In this document: positions 9,265 through 17,840 of the stretch, one piece after another
How the letters are laid out: each line of letters starts with the position of its first letter
Numbering within the stretch: position 1 is the first letter of the stretch
NCBI GenBank assembly: GCA_964022665.1
Contig: CAXIDF010000001.1
Span: 372,001-436,000, forward strand
Direction: 5' to 3'
Source: Haliea sp964022665
Lineage (GTDB): Bacteria; Pseudomonadota; Gammaproteobacteria; Pseudomonadales; Halieaceae
Length of the DNA stretch: 64,000 nt
Translations under genes and position numbers: made by a program
Notes under the pieces: generated by a model
Database searches by the model: none
What the model was told of the DNA's origin: nothing
The model's input: only the letters and a program-made list of their open reading frames with translations

Positions 9265-10626
9265 CTATTTCAGCGCAGCCGGCAACCAAGTTGCCAGCGG
9301 TGGCCATATCCAGAGGGCCGCCAGTACCAGCAGCTGTATCAGTATAAAAGGAATGACTCCACGGTAGATAGCGCTGGTGTGCAAAGCCGCCGGTGCGACC
9401 CCCCGCAGGTAGAACAGGGCAAAGCCGAAGGGTGGCGTGAGGAAAGAGGTCTGCAGGTTGAGGGCGATCATGATGCCCAGCCAGATGGGGTCCAGCCCCA
9501 TCATCAGCAGTACTGGCCCCACAATGGGCACCACCACGAAGGTGATCTCGATAAAGTCGAGAATGAAGCCGAGCAGGAAAATGACCAGCATCACAATGAG
9601 CGTAGCGCCGAACACCCCACCGGGCATGCGATCAAACCAGTGGTGAATGAGGTCCTCACCGCCGAAACCGCGAAACACCAGTGAGAACACCGCGGCGCCG
9701 ATCAGTATCATAAAGACCATGCAGGTGACCTTCATGCTGTCGATAACCGTTTCCCGCAGCCGGGCGAAGGGCATCTCGCGTTTGATCCAGGCCAGCAGCA
9801 GCGCGCCCGTTGCTCCTACACCGGCGGCCTCTGTGGGCGTGGCGGCGCCGGCGAGAATAGAACCCAGCACCAGGCTGATCAACGCCAGCGGCGGGGCCAG
9901 GCTGCCCAGTATCTCCGCGCCGGAAACCGGCTCGGTTTCCACATTCGGTGCCCGCCGCGGGTTCAGGTGGGCAACCGCGATGATGTAGGCCAGATACAGC
10001 GCCACCAGCAACAGCCCGGGCAGCAGCGCGCCCATGAACAGGTCGCCCACGGACACGGTTTTCGGGTTGAAGATGCCGACGTTGAGCTGCGCCTGTTGAT
10101 AGGCGTTGGAGAGCACGTCCCCCAGCAGCACCAGTGCGATAGAGGGCGGGATGATCTGCCCCAGTGTGCCGGTGGCGCAAATGGTGCCTGCCGCCAGCGC
10201 GGGGTCGTAGCCCCCTTTGAGCATGCTGGGCAGCGACAACAGCCCCATGGTCACCACCGTGGCCCCGACAATGCCGGTACTCGCCGCGAGCAGCATGCCC
10301 ACCAGCACCACGGCAATGCCCAGCCCTCCGGGGAAAGCGCCAAAGCTGCGCGACATGGTGCCCAACAACTGCTCCGCGATGCGCGACTTTTCCAGTATCA
10401 CCCCCATGAGGATGAACAGGGGGACGGCAATCAGGGTATCGTTGTTGATGGTGCCGAATATCCGTGCGGGCAGTGCGGCAAGAAAGGCGGGGTCGAAATG
10501 CCCGGCAATGATGCCTACCGCCGCGAAAGCCAGCGATGCCCCCGCCAACGTGAAGGCCACGGGAAAGCCCAGCATGAGCAGCAGGCAGATGCAGGCAAAC
10601 AGGTACAGCGCGATGGTACCGTCCAC
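9265..10626 (-). CDS. dctM: TRAP transporter large permease DctM
   Basis: A 453-residue very hydrophobic protein with about 12 membrane segments, typical of DctM. GKxxxPSI-like segments are visible, such as GTLGQIIPPSIALVLLGD and PTEAAGVGATGALLLA. The start is GTG at 10626, overlapping the dctQ stop by one base (TAGTG), so translation is probably coupled. Together with DctQ it forms the Na+- or H+-driven permease supplied by the periplasmic receptor. Confidence 0.92.
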   Translation of the reverse strand: MDGTIALYLFACICLLLMLGFPVAFTLAGASLAFAAVGIIAGHFDPAFLAALPARIFGTINNDTLIAVPLFILMGVILEKSRIAEQLLGTMSRSFGAFPGGLGIAVVLVGMLLAASTGIVGATVVTMGLLSLPSMLKGGYDPALAAGTICATGTLGQIIPPSIALVLLGDVLSNAYQQAQLNVGIFNPKTVSVGDLFMGALLPGLLLVALYLAYIIAVAHLNPRRAPNVETEPVSGAEILGSLAPPLALISLVLGSILAGAATPTEAAGVGATGALLLAWIKREMPFARLRETVIDSMKVTCMVFMILIGAAVFSLVFRGFGGEDLIHHWFDRMPGGVFGATLIVMLVIFLLGFILDFIEITFVVVPIVGPVLLMMGLDPIWLGIMIALNLQTSFLTPPFGFALFYLRGVAPAALHTSAIYRGVIPFILIQLLVLAALWIWPPLATWLPAALK

Positions 10627-11138
10627 TACCCGTTCTCCCCGACGAGGTACAGGGTGTTGCGCACGGTTTCCGCCAGTGCCTGCAAAAACAGATTTACCGC
10701 CAGCAGCGGCAGCAGGGATTTGAGCAGGAACACCGCCGGAATCCCACCGGGTTCCGGCGACGTCTCACGGATAGCCCAGGCAGCCGCCACGTAGTCCCAG
10801 CTCGTGAACAGCATGAAGGCGCACAGGGGCAACAGGCAGGTGACACCCCCCACGCTGTTGATCCACGCTTTGCCGCGGGGGGAAAACTGCCGGTAGAAAA
10901 TATCCACACGGACATGGGCATCATGCTTCAGTGTGTAGGCGGCACCCAGCATGAACAGGCAGCCATGCAGGTACATGATGGCTTCCTGCGCCATGATCGA
11001 ACCGGTGTTCAAGCCGTAACGCAACACCACAACAGCGGTGGTGACCAGCGCCATCGCCAGTATCAACCAGGCGAGCAGGCGCCCGGAGGCTTCGGTAAAC
11101 CGGTCGATGAAATGGGCCACACGGGCGAGCAGACGCAT
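10626..11138 (-). CDS. dctQ: TRAP transporter small permease DctQ
   Basis: A 170-residue protein with four predicted membrane helices (about 18-38, 50-68, 93-113 and 136-156), as in DctQ. The motif AYTLKHDAHVRVDIFYRQFSPRGKAWINS is characteristic of the family. It is the first gene of the minus-strand dctQ-dctM(-thioesterase) unit and is divergent from yaaA. The Shine-Dalgarno sequence is weak. Confidence 0.9.
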   Translation of the reverse strand: MRLLARVAHFIDRFTEASGRLLAWLILAMALVTTAVVVLRYGLNTGSIMAQEAIMYLHGCLFMLGAAYTLKHDAHVRVDIFYRQFSPRGKAWINSVGGVTCLLPLCAFMLFTSWDYVAAAWAIRETSPEPGGIPAVFLLKSLLPLLAVNLFLQALAETVRNTLYLVGENG

Positions 11139-11239
11139 CTGTTATTGGTCTTTTTGAACAAACCGGTGCAGGGTATCATAGGCCGTTGTTTCAGGCGAAA
11201 GCTGTGTTCCCGGCACGCGCCATCCACGGAAAACGTTTC

Positions 11240-12019
11240 ATGCTGACACTCATCTCCCCGGCCAAGACGCTGGACTTCGACACTCCCCCCGGCACCCGCA
11301 AAACTACGCAGCCGCAGTTCATGCAGGAAGCCGCTGCGCTGGTTGAGGATGCCCGCAAGCTCGCCCCGGATGATATCCGTGAGCTGATGGGGGTGAGTGA
11401 TAACATCGCCCAACTCAACCATGCCCGCTTCCACAACTGGGAGCCGCCGTTCACCCTGGACAACGCCAAGCAGGCGTTGCTGGCATTTCGCGGAGACGTC
11501 TACACCGGCCTCGATGCGGATACGCTCACCAGTGCCCAGCTGGCCTTCGCGCAGCAGCATCTGCGCATTCTGTCTGGCCTGTATGGCCTGTTGCGCCCGC
11601 TGGACCTGATGCAACCCTACCGGCTGGAGATGGGCCTGCGCTTTGCCAACCGTGGCGGCAGCAACCTGTACCAGTTCTGGGGCGATGCCATCACGCGCAA
11701 TTTGAATGCCCAGTTGGGCAAGAGCGGCAGCCCGGTGCTGGTGAACCTGGCGTCCAACGAGTACTTCAAGGCCGTGCAGCCGCGTGCACTCGATGCGGAG
11801 GTGATCACACCGCAGTTCAAGGAGCTGCGGAACGGCAAGTACAAGGTCATCAGTTTCTATGCCAAGAAAGCCCGCGGGCAGATGGCGCGCTTCATCATCG
11901 AGAACAGCCTCAACGAGCCCGAGGCACTGCGCGATTTCCAAGCCGATGGCTACCGCTACAACCGCAAGGAGTCAGGGCCGCGCGAGCCAGTGTTCACACG
12001 CGAGGCGGCGCCGAGCTGA
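11240..12019 (+). CDS. yaaA: YaaA, peroxide-stress protein
   Basis: A 259-residue DUF328/YaaA protein. The start at ATG 11240 (MLTLISPAKTLDFD) fits the 258-residue E. coli protein; an upstream GTG-type extension of 18 codons looks spurious. Conserved segments are HARFHNWEP, AFRGDVYTGLDA, LRILSGLYGLLRPLDLMQPYRLEMG, LVNLASNEYFKAV and ISFYAKKARGQMARFII. In E. coli YaaA limits intracellular iron during H2O2 stress and is OxyR-controlled. No OxyR site was identified here. Divergent from dctQ. Confidence 0.93.
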   Translation: MLTLISPAKTLDFDTPPGTRKTTQPQFMQEAAALVEDARKLAPDDIRELMGVSDNIAQLNHARFHNWEPPFTLDNAKQALLAFRGDVYTGLDADTLTSAQLAFAQQHLRILSGLYGLLRPLDLMQPYRLEMGLRFANRGGSNLYQFWGDAITRNLNAQLGKSGSPVLVNLASNEYFKAVQPRALDAEVITPQFKELRNGKYKVISFYAKKARGQMARFIIENSLNEPEALRDFQADGYRYNRKESGPREPVFTREAAPS

Positions 12020-12058
12020 CGGCACCCGGCCGCTGTAAAAACATAACAGGAACAGTGC

Positions 12059-13522
12059 ATGAGTCACTCGAATAACCACCAGGTCATCATTATCGGCGCC
12101 GGCATGTCCGGCATCTGCATGGGCGTGCGCCTCAGGGAACTGGGTATCGACGATTTTGTCATTCTGGAAAAATCCGCGGGCGTGGGTGGCACTTGGTACG
12201 ACAACACCTATCCCGGTGCCTGCTGCGACGTGCCCTCGGTACTCTACAGCTACTCCTTTGAGCCGAACCCGAACTGGTCGCGCAAGTACTCTCCCCACGA
12301 TGAAATCCGGGCCTACTTTGAACACTGCGCCGACAAATACGGCCTGCGTGACCGGCTGCGCCTGTCGACGGCGGTGCACAGTGCCGACTTCGACGAGGCC
12401 GCCGGCGAGTGGCAGGTGACGCTGGAAGGTGGCGAGTTGCTGCGCGGCCGGGCGCTGGTCAGCGGCCTGGGTCAGTTGAATATTCCCAATACCCCGGCGT
12501 TTGCCGGCGCGGAAACCTTCGCCGGCGAGCAGTTCCACTCCGCGCGCTGGCGCCACGATATCGACCTGCAAGGCAAACGTGTGGCGGTCGTCGGTAACGC
12601 GGCCAGCGCACTGCAGTTCATCCCGCATGTGGCGCGCGAGGCGGCGCAGCTGTATGTCTACCAGCGCAGCGCCAACTATGTGGTGAAACGCAACGACAGC
12701 AATTACTCCGACGGTGCCAAGCGCCGCTTTGCGCGTTGGCCGTGGCTGCAGAAACTGCACCGGGGGGCGGTCTACCTGCGCGGAGAGTTGCTGTTCTACC
12801 CGGTGTTGCGCAACAGTCGCCTGCTGCGCCCGCTGTGGGAGAAGTGGGCGCGCGACCACCTGCAGGAACACATTGATGATCCCACCCTGCGCCGCAAGCT
12901 GACGCCGGACTACCCGGTCGGCTGCAAGCGTATTCTGGTTGCGGATGATTACTATCAGGCATTCGCCCGGGACAACGTGGAACTGGTGACTGCGGCAATT
13001 ACCGCTGTGGATGCCGACGGCGTGGTGTCGGCGGATGGCGAGGCGCGTCCTGTCGATGTGATTATCTACGGCACGGGTTTCAACACCTCGGCCATGCTGT
13101 CCGGCGTCAACTTCGCGGGCAGCGGCGGGCGCAGCCTGGCCGAGGCCTGGGCGCAAGGCGCGGAAGCCTACCGCGGGGTGTGTGTGGCGGGGTTCCCCAA
13201 CCTGTTCATGCTCTATGGCCCGAACACCAACCTCGGTAGCAACTCGATCATCTTCATGGTGGAGCGCCAGGTGCGCTACGCGGCGGCCTGTATCGAAAAA
13301 CTCCTCACGCATGATCTGCATGCGCTGGACGTCAACGCCGCGGCGATGCGTGCCTACAACGACCACATGCAGGGCGAGCTGGCAGGCACGGTGTGGGTAG
13401 CCAATTGCGACAGCTGGTACAAGAACGCGGCGGGCAAGGTGGTCAACAACTGGCCCAATTCCACGCTCTATTACTGGTGGCACATGCGCGGGCCGGACTT
13501 CGCCGACTTCGATATGCGCTGA
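12059..13522 (+). CDS. Flavin-containing monooxygenase, Baeyer-Villiger-like
   Basis: A 487-residue FAD/NADPH monooxygenase. The FAD motif is IIIGAGMSGICMG (residues 9-21), and GGTWYDNTYPGACCDVPS is typical of Baeyer-Villiger enzymes. The fingerprint FAGEQFHSARW sits at about 158-168 with R rather than P/D after W. The NADP motif VAVVGNAASALQF follows at about 175. It would oxidise ketones or similar lipophilic substrates. An AGGAACAG Shine-Dalgarno supports the start. It stands alone after yaaA and is convergent with the GNAT-like gene, with a short hairpin (13514-13529) spanning both stops. Substrate unknown. Confidence 0.85.
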   Translation: MSHSNNHQVIIIGAGMSGICMGVRLRELGIDDFVILEKSAGVGGTWYDNTYPGACCDVPSVLYSYSFEPNPNWSRKYSPHDEIRAYFEHCADKYGLRDRLRLSTAVHSADFDEAAGEWQVTLEGGELLRGRALVSGLGQLNIPNTPAFAGAETFAGEQFHSARWRHDIDLQGKRVAVVGNAASALQFIPHVAREAAQLYVYQRSANYVVKRNDSNYSDGAKRRFARWPWLQKLHRGAVYLRGELLFYPVLRNSRLLRPLWEKWARDHLQEHIDDPTLRRKLTPDYPVGCKRILVADDYYQAFARDNVELVTAAITAVDADGVVSADGEARPVDVIIYGTGFNTSAMLSGVNFAGSGGRSLAEAWAQGAEAYRGVCVAGFPNLFMLYGPNTNLGSNSIIFMVERQVRYAAACIEKLLTHDLHALDVNAAAMRAYNDHMQGELAGTVWVANCDSWYKNAAGKVVNNWPNSTLYYWWHMRGPDFADFDMR

Positions 13523-13528
13523 CGCGCA

Positions 13529-14707
13529 TCAACTCTCGCGGCGAAACGGCAGCAGGCTTGCGGCGTCTTCCCGGTAGGCCTCGATATGCGGGCGCTCCCG
13601 GCGGGTGAAATCCGCGACCGCCTCGGCCAGCCGCGGGTCGGCTATCCAGTGGTTGGAGTAGGTGTGTACCGGCAGAAACCCGCGCTGAATCTTGTGCTCG
13701 CCCTGGGCACCCGGGTCAAAACGCTGCAGGCCCTCGGCGATACAGTACTCAATGCCCTGGTAGTAGCAGGCCTCGAAGTGCAGGCAGTCGAAGTCGGCGC
13801 TGCAGCCCCAATAGCGACCATACAGCGTGGTGGATGAGCGGAAGTAGAGGGCGGCGGCCACTGCCTGCCCGCTGTGGCGCGCGACCACCATGATGACCTG
13901 CTCCCCCAGCGAGGGCGCCGTTTGCAGAAAGAAGTCCCGGGTGAGGTAACCGCCGTGGCCGCTGCGCCGCGCGTAGGTGGTCTGGTAGAAGCGGTGAAAC
14001 TGTTGCCAGTCGGCGGCCGATATCTCGGCACCGCGCAGCAGTTGCAGGCTCAGTCCCTGCTGCGCTACGCGTTCGCGCTCGCGGCGCAGGTTCTTGCGTT
14101 TGCGGCTGGAAAATTCGGCAAGGAAATCATCAAAGCTGCCGTAGTTGGCGTTGAACCAGTGGAATTGTGTGGTCATGCGCTGGGGCAACCCGGCCGTCAG
14201 CAACCGGTTGGAGGTGTCCTCATCCGGAAACAGCAGATGCCAGGATGACAGGCCGCGCGCACTGGCGAACTGCTCAATGGCGGCCCTTGCGGCTGGCCAC
14301 AGGTTGGCGGCATCTTCCCCGTCGGCCACACACAGGCGCGGCCCGGTGGCCGGGGTGAACGGTACGGCAGACACCAGCTTGGGGTAGTACTCCAGTCCCG
14401 AACGTTGCCAGGCGTCCGCCCAGGACCAGTCGAAGACGTATTCGCCGTAGGAGTGCGCCTTCAGGTACAGCGGTAACAGGCCAACCAGCTTTGCGCCACG
14501 GCGCAGCAGCAGGTGGCAGGGTTGCCAGCCGGTGTCCGCGGTTGTGCAGGCGGTCGTTTCCAGGCCGTATAAAAAGCGATGTTGCAGAAACGGGTAGTCG
14601 CAGCCGGCCACCGCATCCCACTCGCTGGCGTTGACCCGCGCAAGGCTGTCAATGAATTCCGCGCCTGGCGGTACCGGTGCTGCGCTTTCGGTGTTCACCT
14701 CGCTCAC
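13529..14707 (-). CDS. COG3146-type acyltransferase-like protein (GNAT/FemAB fold)
   Basis: A 392-residue protein of the COG3146/PF04339 family, often labelled GNAT N-acetyltransferase or peptidogalycan biosynthesis protein. Family signatures are LLLRRGAKLVGLLPLYLKAHSYGEYVFDWSWADA, SSWHLLFPDE and STTLYGRYWGCSADFDCLHFEACYYQGIEYCI, followed by LQRFDPGAQGEHKIQRGF and TYSNHWI. The biochemical role is not established. It starts with GTG overlapping the ubiA stop by 4 bp (GTGA), so it is translationally coupled to ubiA. Confidence 0.82.
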   Translation of the reverse strand: MSEVNTESAAPVPPGAEFIDSLARVNASEWDAVAGCDYPFLQHRFLYGLETTACTTADTGWQPCHLLLRRGAKLVGLLPLYLKAHSYGEYVFDWSWADAWQRSGLEYYPKLVSAVPFTPATGPRLCVADGEDAANLWPAARAAIEQFASARGLSSWHLLFPDEDTSNRLLTAGLPQRMTTQFHWFNANYGSFDDFLAEFSSRKRKNLRRERERVAQQGLSLQLLRGAEISAADWQQFHRFYQTTYARRSGHGGYLTRDFFLQTAPSLGEQVIMVVARHSGQAVAAALYFRSSTTLYGRYWGCSADFDCLHFEACYYQGIEYCIAEGLQRFDPGAQGEHKIQRGFLPVHTYSNHWIADPRLAEAVADFTRRERPHIEAYREDAASLLPFRRES

Positions 14708-15576
14708 GCGGCGGCGCTGAGGAAATAATGCAGTGCAATGCCCATGAATAGTGCCAGTCCCACCCAGTTGTTGTGACGGAACGCGCGGAAGCAGGCAGCG
14801 CGGTCGCGCCCGCGTATCAGGTACTGGTGATAACCGAATAGCAACGCGGCGACAAGTACGCCCAGGTAATAGGCAGCGCCCAGGCCGAAGCGCTGCCCGG
14901 CGAGCACCCAGGCGAGCAGGCAGAGCGCCTGCAGGGCGCCGATGACCAGCCGGTCAGCGTCACCGAACAGCACCGCCGTGGACTTGATACCCACCTTGAC
15001 ATCGTCGTCCCGGTCGACCATGGCGTACTGGGTATCGTAAACCATGGTCCACAGCAGGTTGGCGAGATAGAGCAGCCAGAGCGCGGAGGGCAACGAATCC
15101 AGCTGGGCGGCAAAGGCCATGGGAATGGCCCAGGAAAACGCGGCCCCCAAAACCACCTGTGGCCAGTAGGTATAGCGTTTCATGAAGGGATAGGTGAAGG
15201 CGAGCAGCAGGCCGACCACCGAAAGCAGGGTGGTCAGGGTATTGGTCAGCAGCACCAGTCCGAAGGAGGCCAGGCACAGCAGCAGGAACAGGGCTCGAGC
15301 CTGGGTCACTGTCACCGCACCGGTAACCAGCGGACGCTCGCGGGTTCGCGTGACGCTGCCGTCCCAGTGGCGATCCGCGAGATCGTTGACGATGCAGCCT
15401 GCCGAGCGCATGAGCAGCGTGCCGAGGCAGAAAATGACGACCAGGCGCGGCTCCGGCGCGCCCTCTGCGGCGATCCACAGCGCGCCGAGGGTCGGCCACA
15501 ACAGCAGCAGGGTGCCGATGGGCCGATCGAAACGCGCGAGCTTGAGCAGGGCGGAAGTGGAAACGGGTACGGACAT
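14704..15576 (-). CDS. ubiA: 4-hydroxybenzoate polyprenyltransferase UbiA
   Basis: A 290-residue integral-membrane prenyltransferase with about eight helices. The first Asp-rich motif is NDLADRHWD (residues 64-72) and the second is YDTQYAMVDRDDD (about 189-201); both bind Mg-diphosphate. It attaches the polyprenyl tail to 4-hydroxybenzoate in ubiquinone synthesis. It lies 33 bp downstream of ubiC on the same strand, the usual ubiC-ubiA pairing. Confidence 0.95.
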   Translation of the reverse strand: MSVPVSTSALLKLARFDRPIGTLLLLWPTLGALWIAAEGAPEPRLVVIFCLGTLLMRSAGCIVNDLADRHWDGSVTRTRERPLVTGAVTVTQARALFLLLCLASFGLVLLTNTLTTLLSVVGLLLAFTYPFMKRYTYWPQVVLGAAFSWAIPMAFAAQLDSLPSALWLLYLANLLWTMVYDTQYAMVDRDDDVKVGIKSTAVLFGDADRLVIGALQALCLLAWVLAGQRFGLGAAYYLGVLVAALLFGYHQYLIRGRDRAACFRAFRHNNWVGLALFMGIALHYFLSAAA

Positions 15577-15609
15577 GCTGTGCGGGCTGTGGCGGGACGA
15601 GCGGCAAGC

Positions 15610-16353
15610 TTACTGCTTTATGCGGTGGATTGCAGCGCTCACTGTGCCGCGCCGGCTGCGGTGTACCGCCAGGGAGGCGTCCCAGGGCGTAAACCCCTGC
15701 AGAAAAACTTCACTGACCAGCAGGCGTTTGCCCCTGATATCGAAGCAGGAGCGCCGCGCCCAGGCGGGCCCTTCCTGGCGCACCCAGGGCGCCATGTAGG
15801 CACTGTGGCCGCTGAGTCGCGCCAGCTCGAACGGGCTTCTTTGCATACTGGGATACCGGAACAGAATCGCGCCCAGCGAGCGATGCTGCAGCTTGCGCAG
15901 GTGGGCAAGCTCGCCGTTCAGGCTGCTGATCGGGAACACGCTGCGGGCGAACACCACGGCCTCCCCTTCGAGTCGCAGCAGCACTTCACGCACCAGGGCA
16001 CGCTGTCGCGCCGGAACTTGCAGCAGGCGCTGTTCGGACGGCAGCGGCACCTGCCAGCCCTGATAGAGCCTGTGCACGCTGAACGCGCCGGCGTCCAGGG
16101 CGACCAGACGCGCGGTCAAAGAGCCGTCATCAAGCAGCCAGCGGCGGCGGGACGCGGCAAGTTGGCTGCTGGTGAATTGTTGCTCTGGGCGCCACAACGG
16201 GTCGCGGCCTGAGTCTGCCGGCAGGGGGGCGGGCACGATAACCGGGTCTCCGGGAATACCAAAGGCGCGAGCATGCGCCAGCTGCGGTGGGCATGCAAGG
16301 GTGTTAAACCAGCGCGAAGTTCTGTCCAGCCCCGGCGCGCAAAGCGCTTGCAC
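15610..16353 (-). CDS. ubiC: Chorismate lyase UbiC
   Basis: Chorismate pyruvate-lyase, which makes 4-hydroxybenzoate for UbiA. The family core is RRRWLLDDGSLTARL, VPARQRALVREVLL, VFARSVFPISSL and RRSCFDIRGKRLLVSEVFL, with the catalytic glutamate in the last segment. The open frame gives 247 residues, but the homologous region starts only near residue 50. The GTG at 16353 lacks a Shine-Dalgarno, whereas GTG at 16236 has GGAGA upstream and would give about 208 residues, nearer the family size. It is divergent from the rubredoxin fusion gene. Confidence 0.82.
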   Translation of the reverse strand: MQALCAPGLDRTSRWFNTLACPPQLAHARAFGIPGDPVIVPAPLPADSGRDPLWRPEQQFTSSQLAASRRRWLLDDGSLTARLVALDAGAFSVHRLYQGWQVPLPSEQRLLQVPARQRALVREVLLRLEGEAVVFARSVFPISSLNGELAHLRKLQHRSLGAILFRYPSMQRSPFELARLSGHSAYMAPWVRQEGPAWARRSCFDIRGKRLLVSEVFLQGFTPWDASLAVHRSRRGTVSAAIHRIKQ

Positions 16354-16469
16354 AATTTTCCCGTAACTCTATAGTGTTTTGCTTCAAATCAGGTCGTCTT
16401 CCGCCACCGGCAATTGCGCGTGGCACAGGCGCTGACGACCCGCGTAACCGAACGAGAGCGAGTGTCTTT

Positions 16470-17840
16470 ATGAGCAAGTGGGAATGCATAGTCTGTGGCC
16501 TGATCTACGACGAAAAGGAAGGCTGGCCGGATGATGGCATTGCGCCGGGCACCAAGTGGGAAGACGTGCCCGAAGACTGGCTGTGCCCCGACTGCGGTGT
16601 GGGCAAGGAAGATTTCGAGCTGATCGAGGAGACTCCGGTCGACGAAACACCGCACCACGAGGAGCCGGTTGCGGACAAGGTCCACCCGCCGGTGGTGATT
16701 ATCGGCACCGGCCTGGCCGGTTACGGTGTGGCCAAGGAGTTCCGCAAACACGACAGCGAAACCCCGTTGATCCTCATTACCTCCGACGATGGGCGCTCCT
16801 ACTCCAAGCCCATGCTGTCCACTGGCTATACCAAGGACACCAGTGCGGACGACCTCGCCCAGCTGGACGCCGGCTCCATGGGCAAGCAGCTGAAAGCCAG
16901 CGTGTGGACCATGACCCACGTCGCCGGCATCGACACCGCCAACCAGATTATCAAGGTCGGCGATGCAGAAACCGTGATTCACTACGGCAAGCTGGTGCTG
17001 GCGCTGGGCGCGCAGACCATTCAGCCGCCCATCGAAGGCGATGCGCTGGAGCTGGTGTACTCGGTGAATGACCTGCTCGACTACGATGATTTCCGCACTG
17101 CGATGCAGAAGAACAGCGTGCGCAAGGTGTGCATCATCGGTGGCGGCCTCATTGGGTGTGAATTCACCAATGACCTGCTCAATGGCGGCTACGAGGTGGA
17201 GGCGGTCGATCCGCTGGGCTACTGCCTGCCCACCCTGCTGCCCGAACCCGCTGGCAAGGCGGTGCAGGCGGCACTGGAGGCCAAGGGCGCCCGTTTCCAT
17301 TTTGGCCCGCTGGTCACCGCGGTCAATCGGGGCGAAGGGGGCGTTGTGGTGAGCCTGAACAATGGCGAGCGCATAACAGCTGACATCGTGGTGTCCGCCG
17401 TGGGCGTGCGTCCGCGGGTAGACCTGGCCAAAGCCGCCGGCCTCGAGGTAAACCGGGGTGTGGTGACCAACCGCCTGCTGGAAACCAGCGCCGCCAACGT
17501 CTACGCCCTGGGCGATTGTGCCGAAGTGGCGGGCCATGTGCTGGTCTACGTGGCACCGCTGGTGGCCTGTTCGCGCGCGCTGGGTAAGACCCTCGCCGGC
17601 GAGCCCACGGAAGTGGTGTACCCACCCATGCCGGTGACCATCAAGACGCCGGCCTGCCCGGTTGTGGTGGCACCACCCGCGGCGGGCGCCGAGGGCGAAT
17701 GGCAGATCGACGCTGATGGCAGCGATGTGCGCGCGGAGTTCCGCAATGCCGCGGGCGAGCTGCTGGGTTTTGCACTCACCGGCGATGCCACCAAGGCGAA
17801 AATCGAGCTGCAGAAAGCCCTGCCGGCCATACTGCCCTGA
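16470..17840 (+). CDS. Rubredoxin - rubredoxin reductase fusion
   Basis: A 456-residue two-domain electron carrier. Residues 1-52 are a complete rubredoxin with iron ligands C6, C9, C39 and C42 (CIVCG and CPDCG). After a short acidic linker an FAD/NAD-dependent reductase follows: VVIIGTGLAGYG, SYSKPML, VCIIGGGLIGCEF (NAD site) and VYALGDCAEV (FAD). Such a protein could pass electrons from NADH to its own rubredoxin and on to an alkane hydroxylase or an oxygen or peroxide reductase. Separate rubA and rubB genes are more common. The start at MSKWEC is chosen because upstream codons do not look like family sequence. The following DUF1415 frame overlaps its stop. Confidence 0.9.
   Translation: MSKWECIVCGLIYDEKEGWPDDGIAPGTKWEDVPEDWLCPDCGVGKEDFELIEETPVDETPHHEEPVADKVHPPVVIIGTGLAGYGVAKEFRKHDSETPLILITSDDGRSYSKPMLSTGYTKDTSADDLAQLDAGSMGKQLKASVWTMTHVAGIDTANQIIKVGDAETVIHYGKLVLALGAQTIQPPIEGDALELVYSVNDLLDYDDFRTAMQKNSVRKVCIIGGGLIGCEFTNDLLNGGYEVEAVDPLGYCLPTLLPEPAGKAVQAALEAKGARFHFGPLVTAVNRGEGGVVVSLNNGERITADIVVSAVGVRPRVDLAKAAGLEVNRGVVTNRLLETSAANVYALGDCAEVAGHVLVYVAPLVACSRALGKTLAGEPTEVVYPPMPVTIKTPACPVVVAPPAAGAEGEWQIDADGSDVRAEFRNAAGELLGFALTGDATKAKIELQKALPAILP

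Noticed and set aside
9967..10794. Long plus-strand ORF opposite dctM and dctQ
   Set aside because: Composition is Gln/His/Gly-rich, typical of an antisense shadow of a hydrophobic GC-rich gene; no family resemblance.
12640..12700. Degenerate NADP motif GNAASA in the flavin monooxygenase as loss of function
   Set aside because: Related monooxygenases show the same GNAASA variant, so it is not evidence of inactivity.
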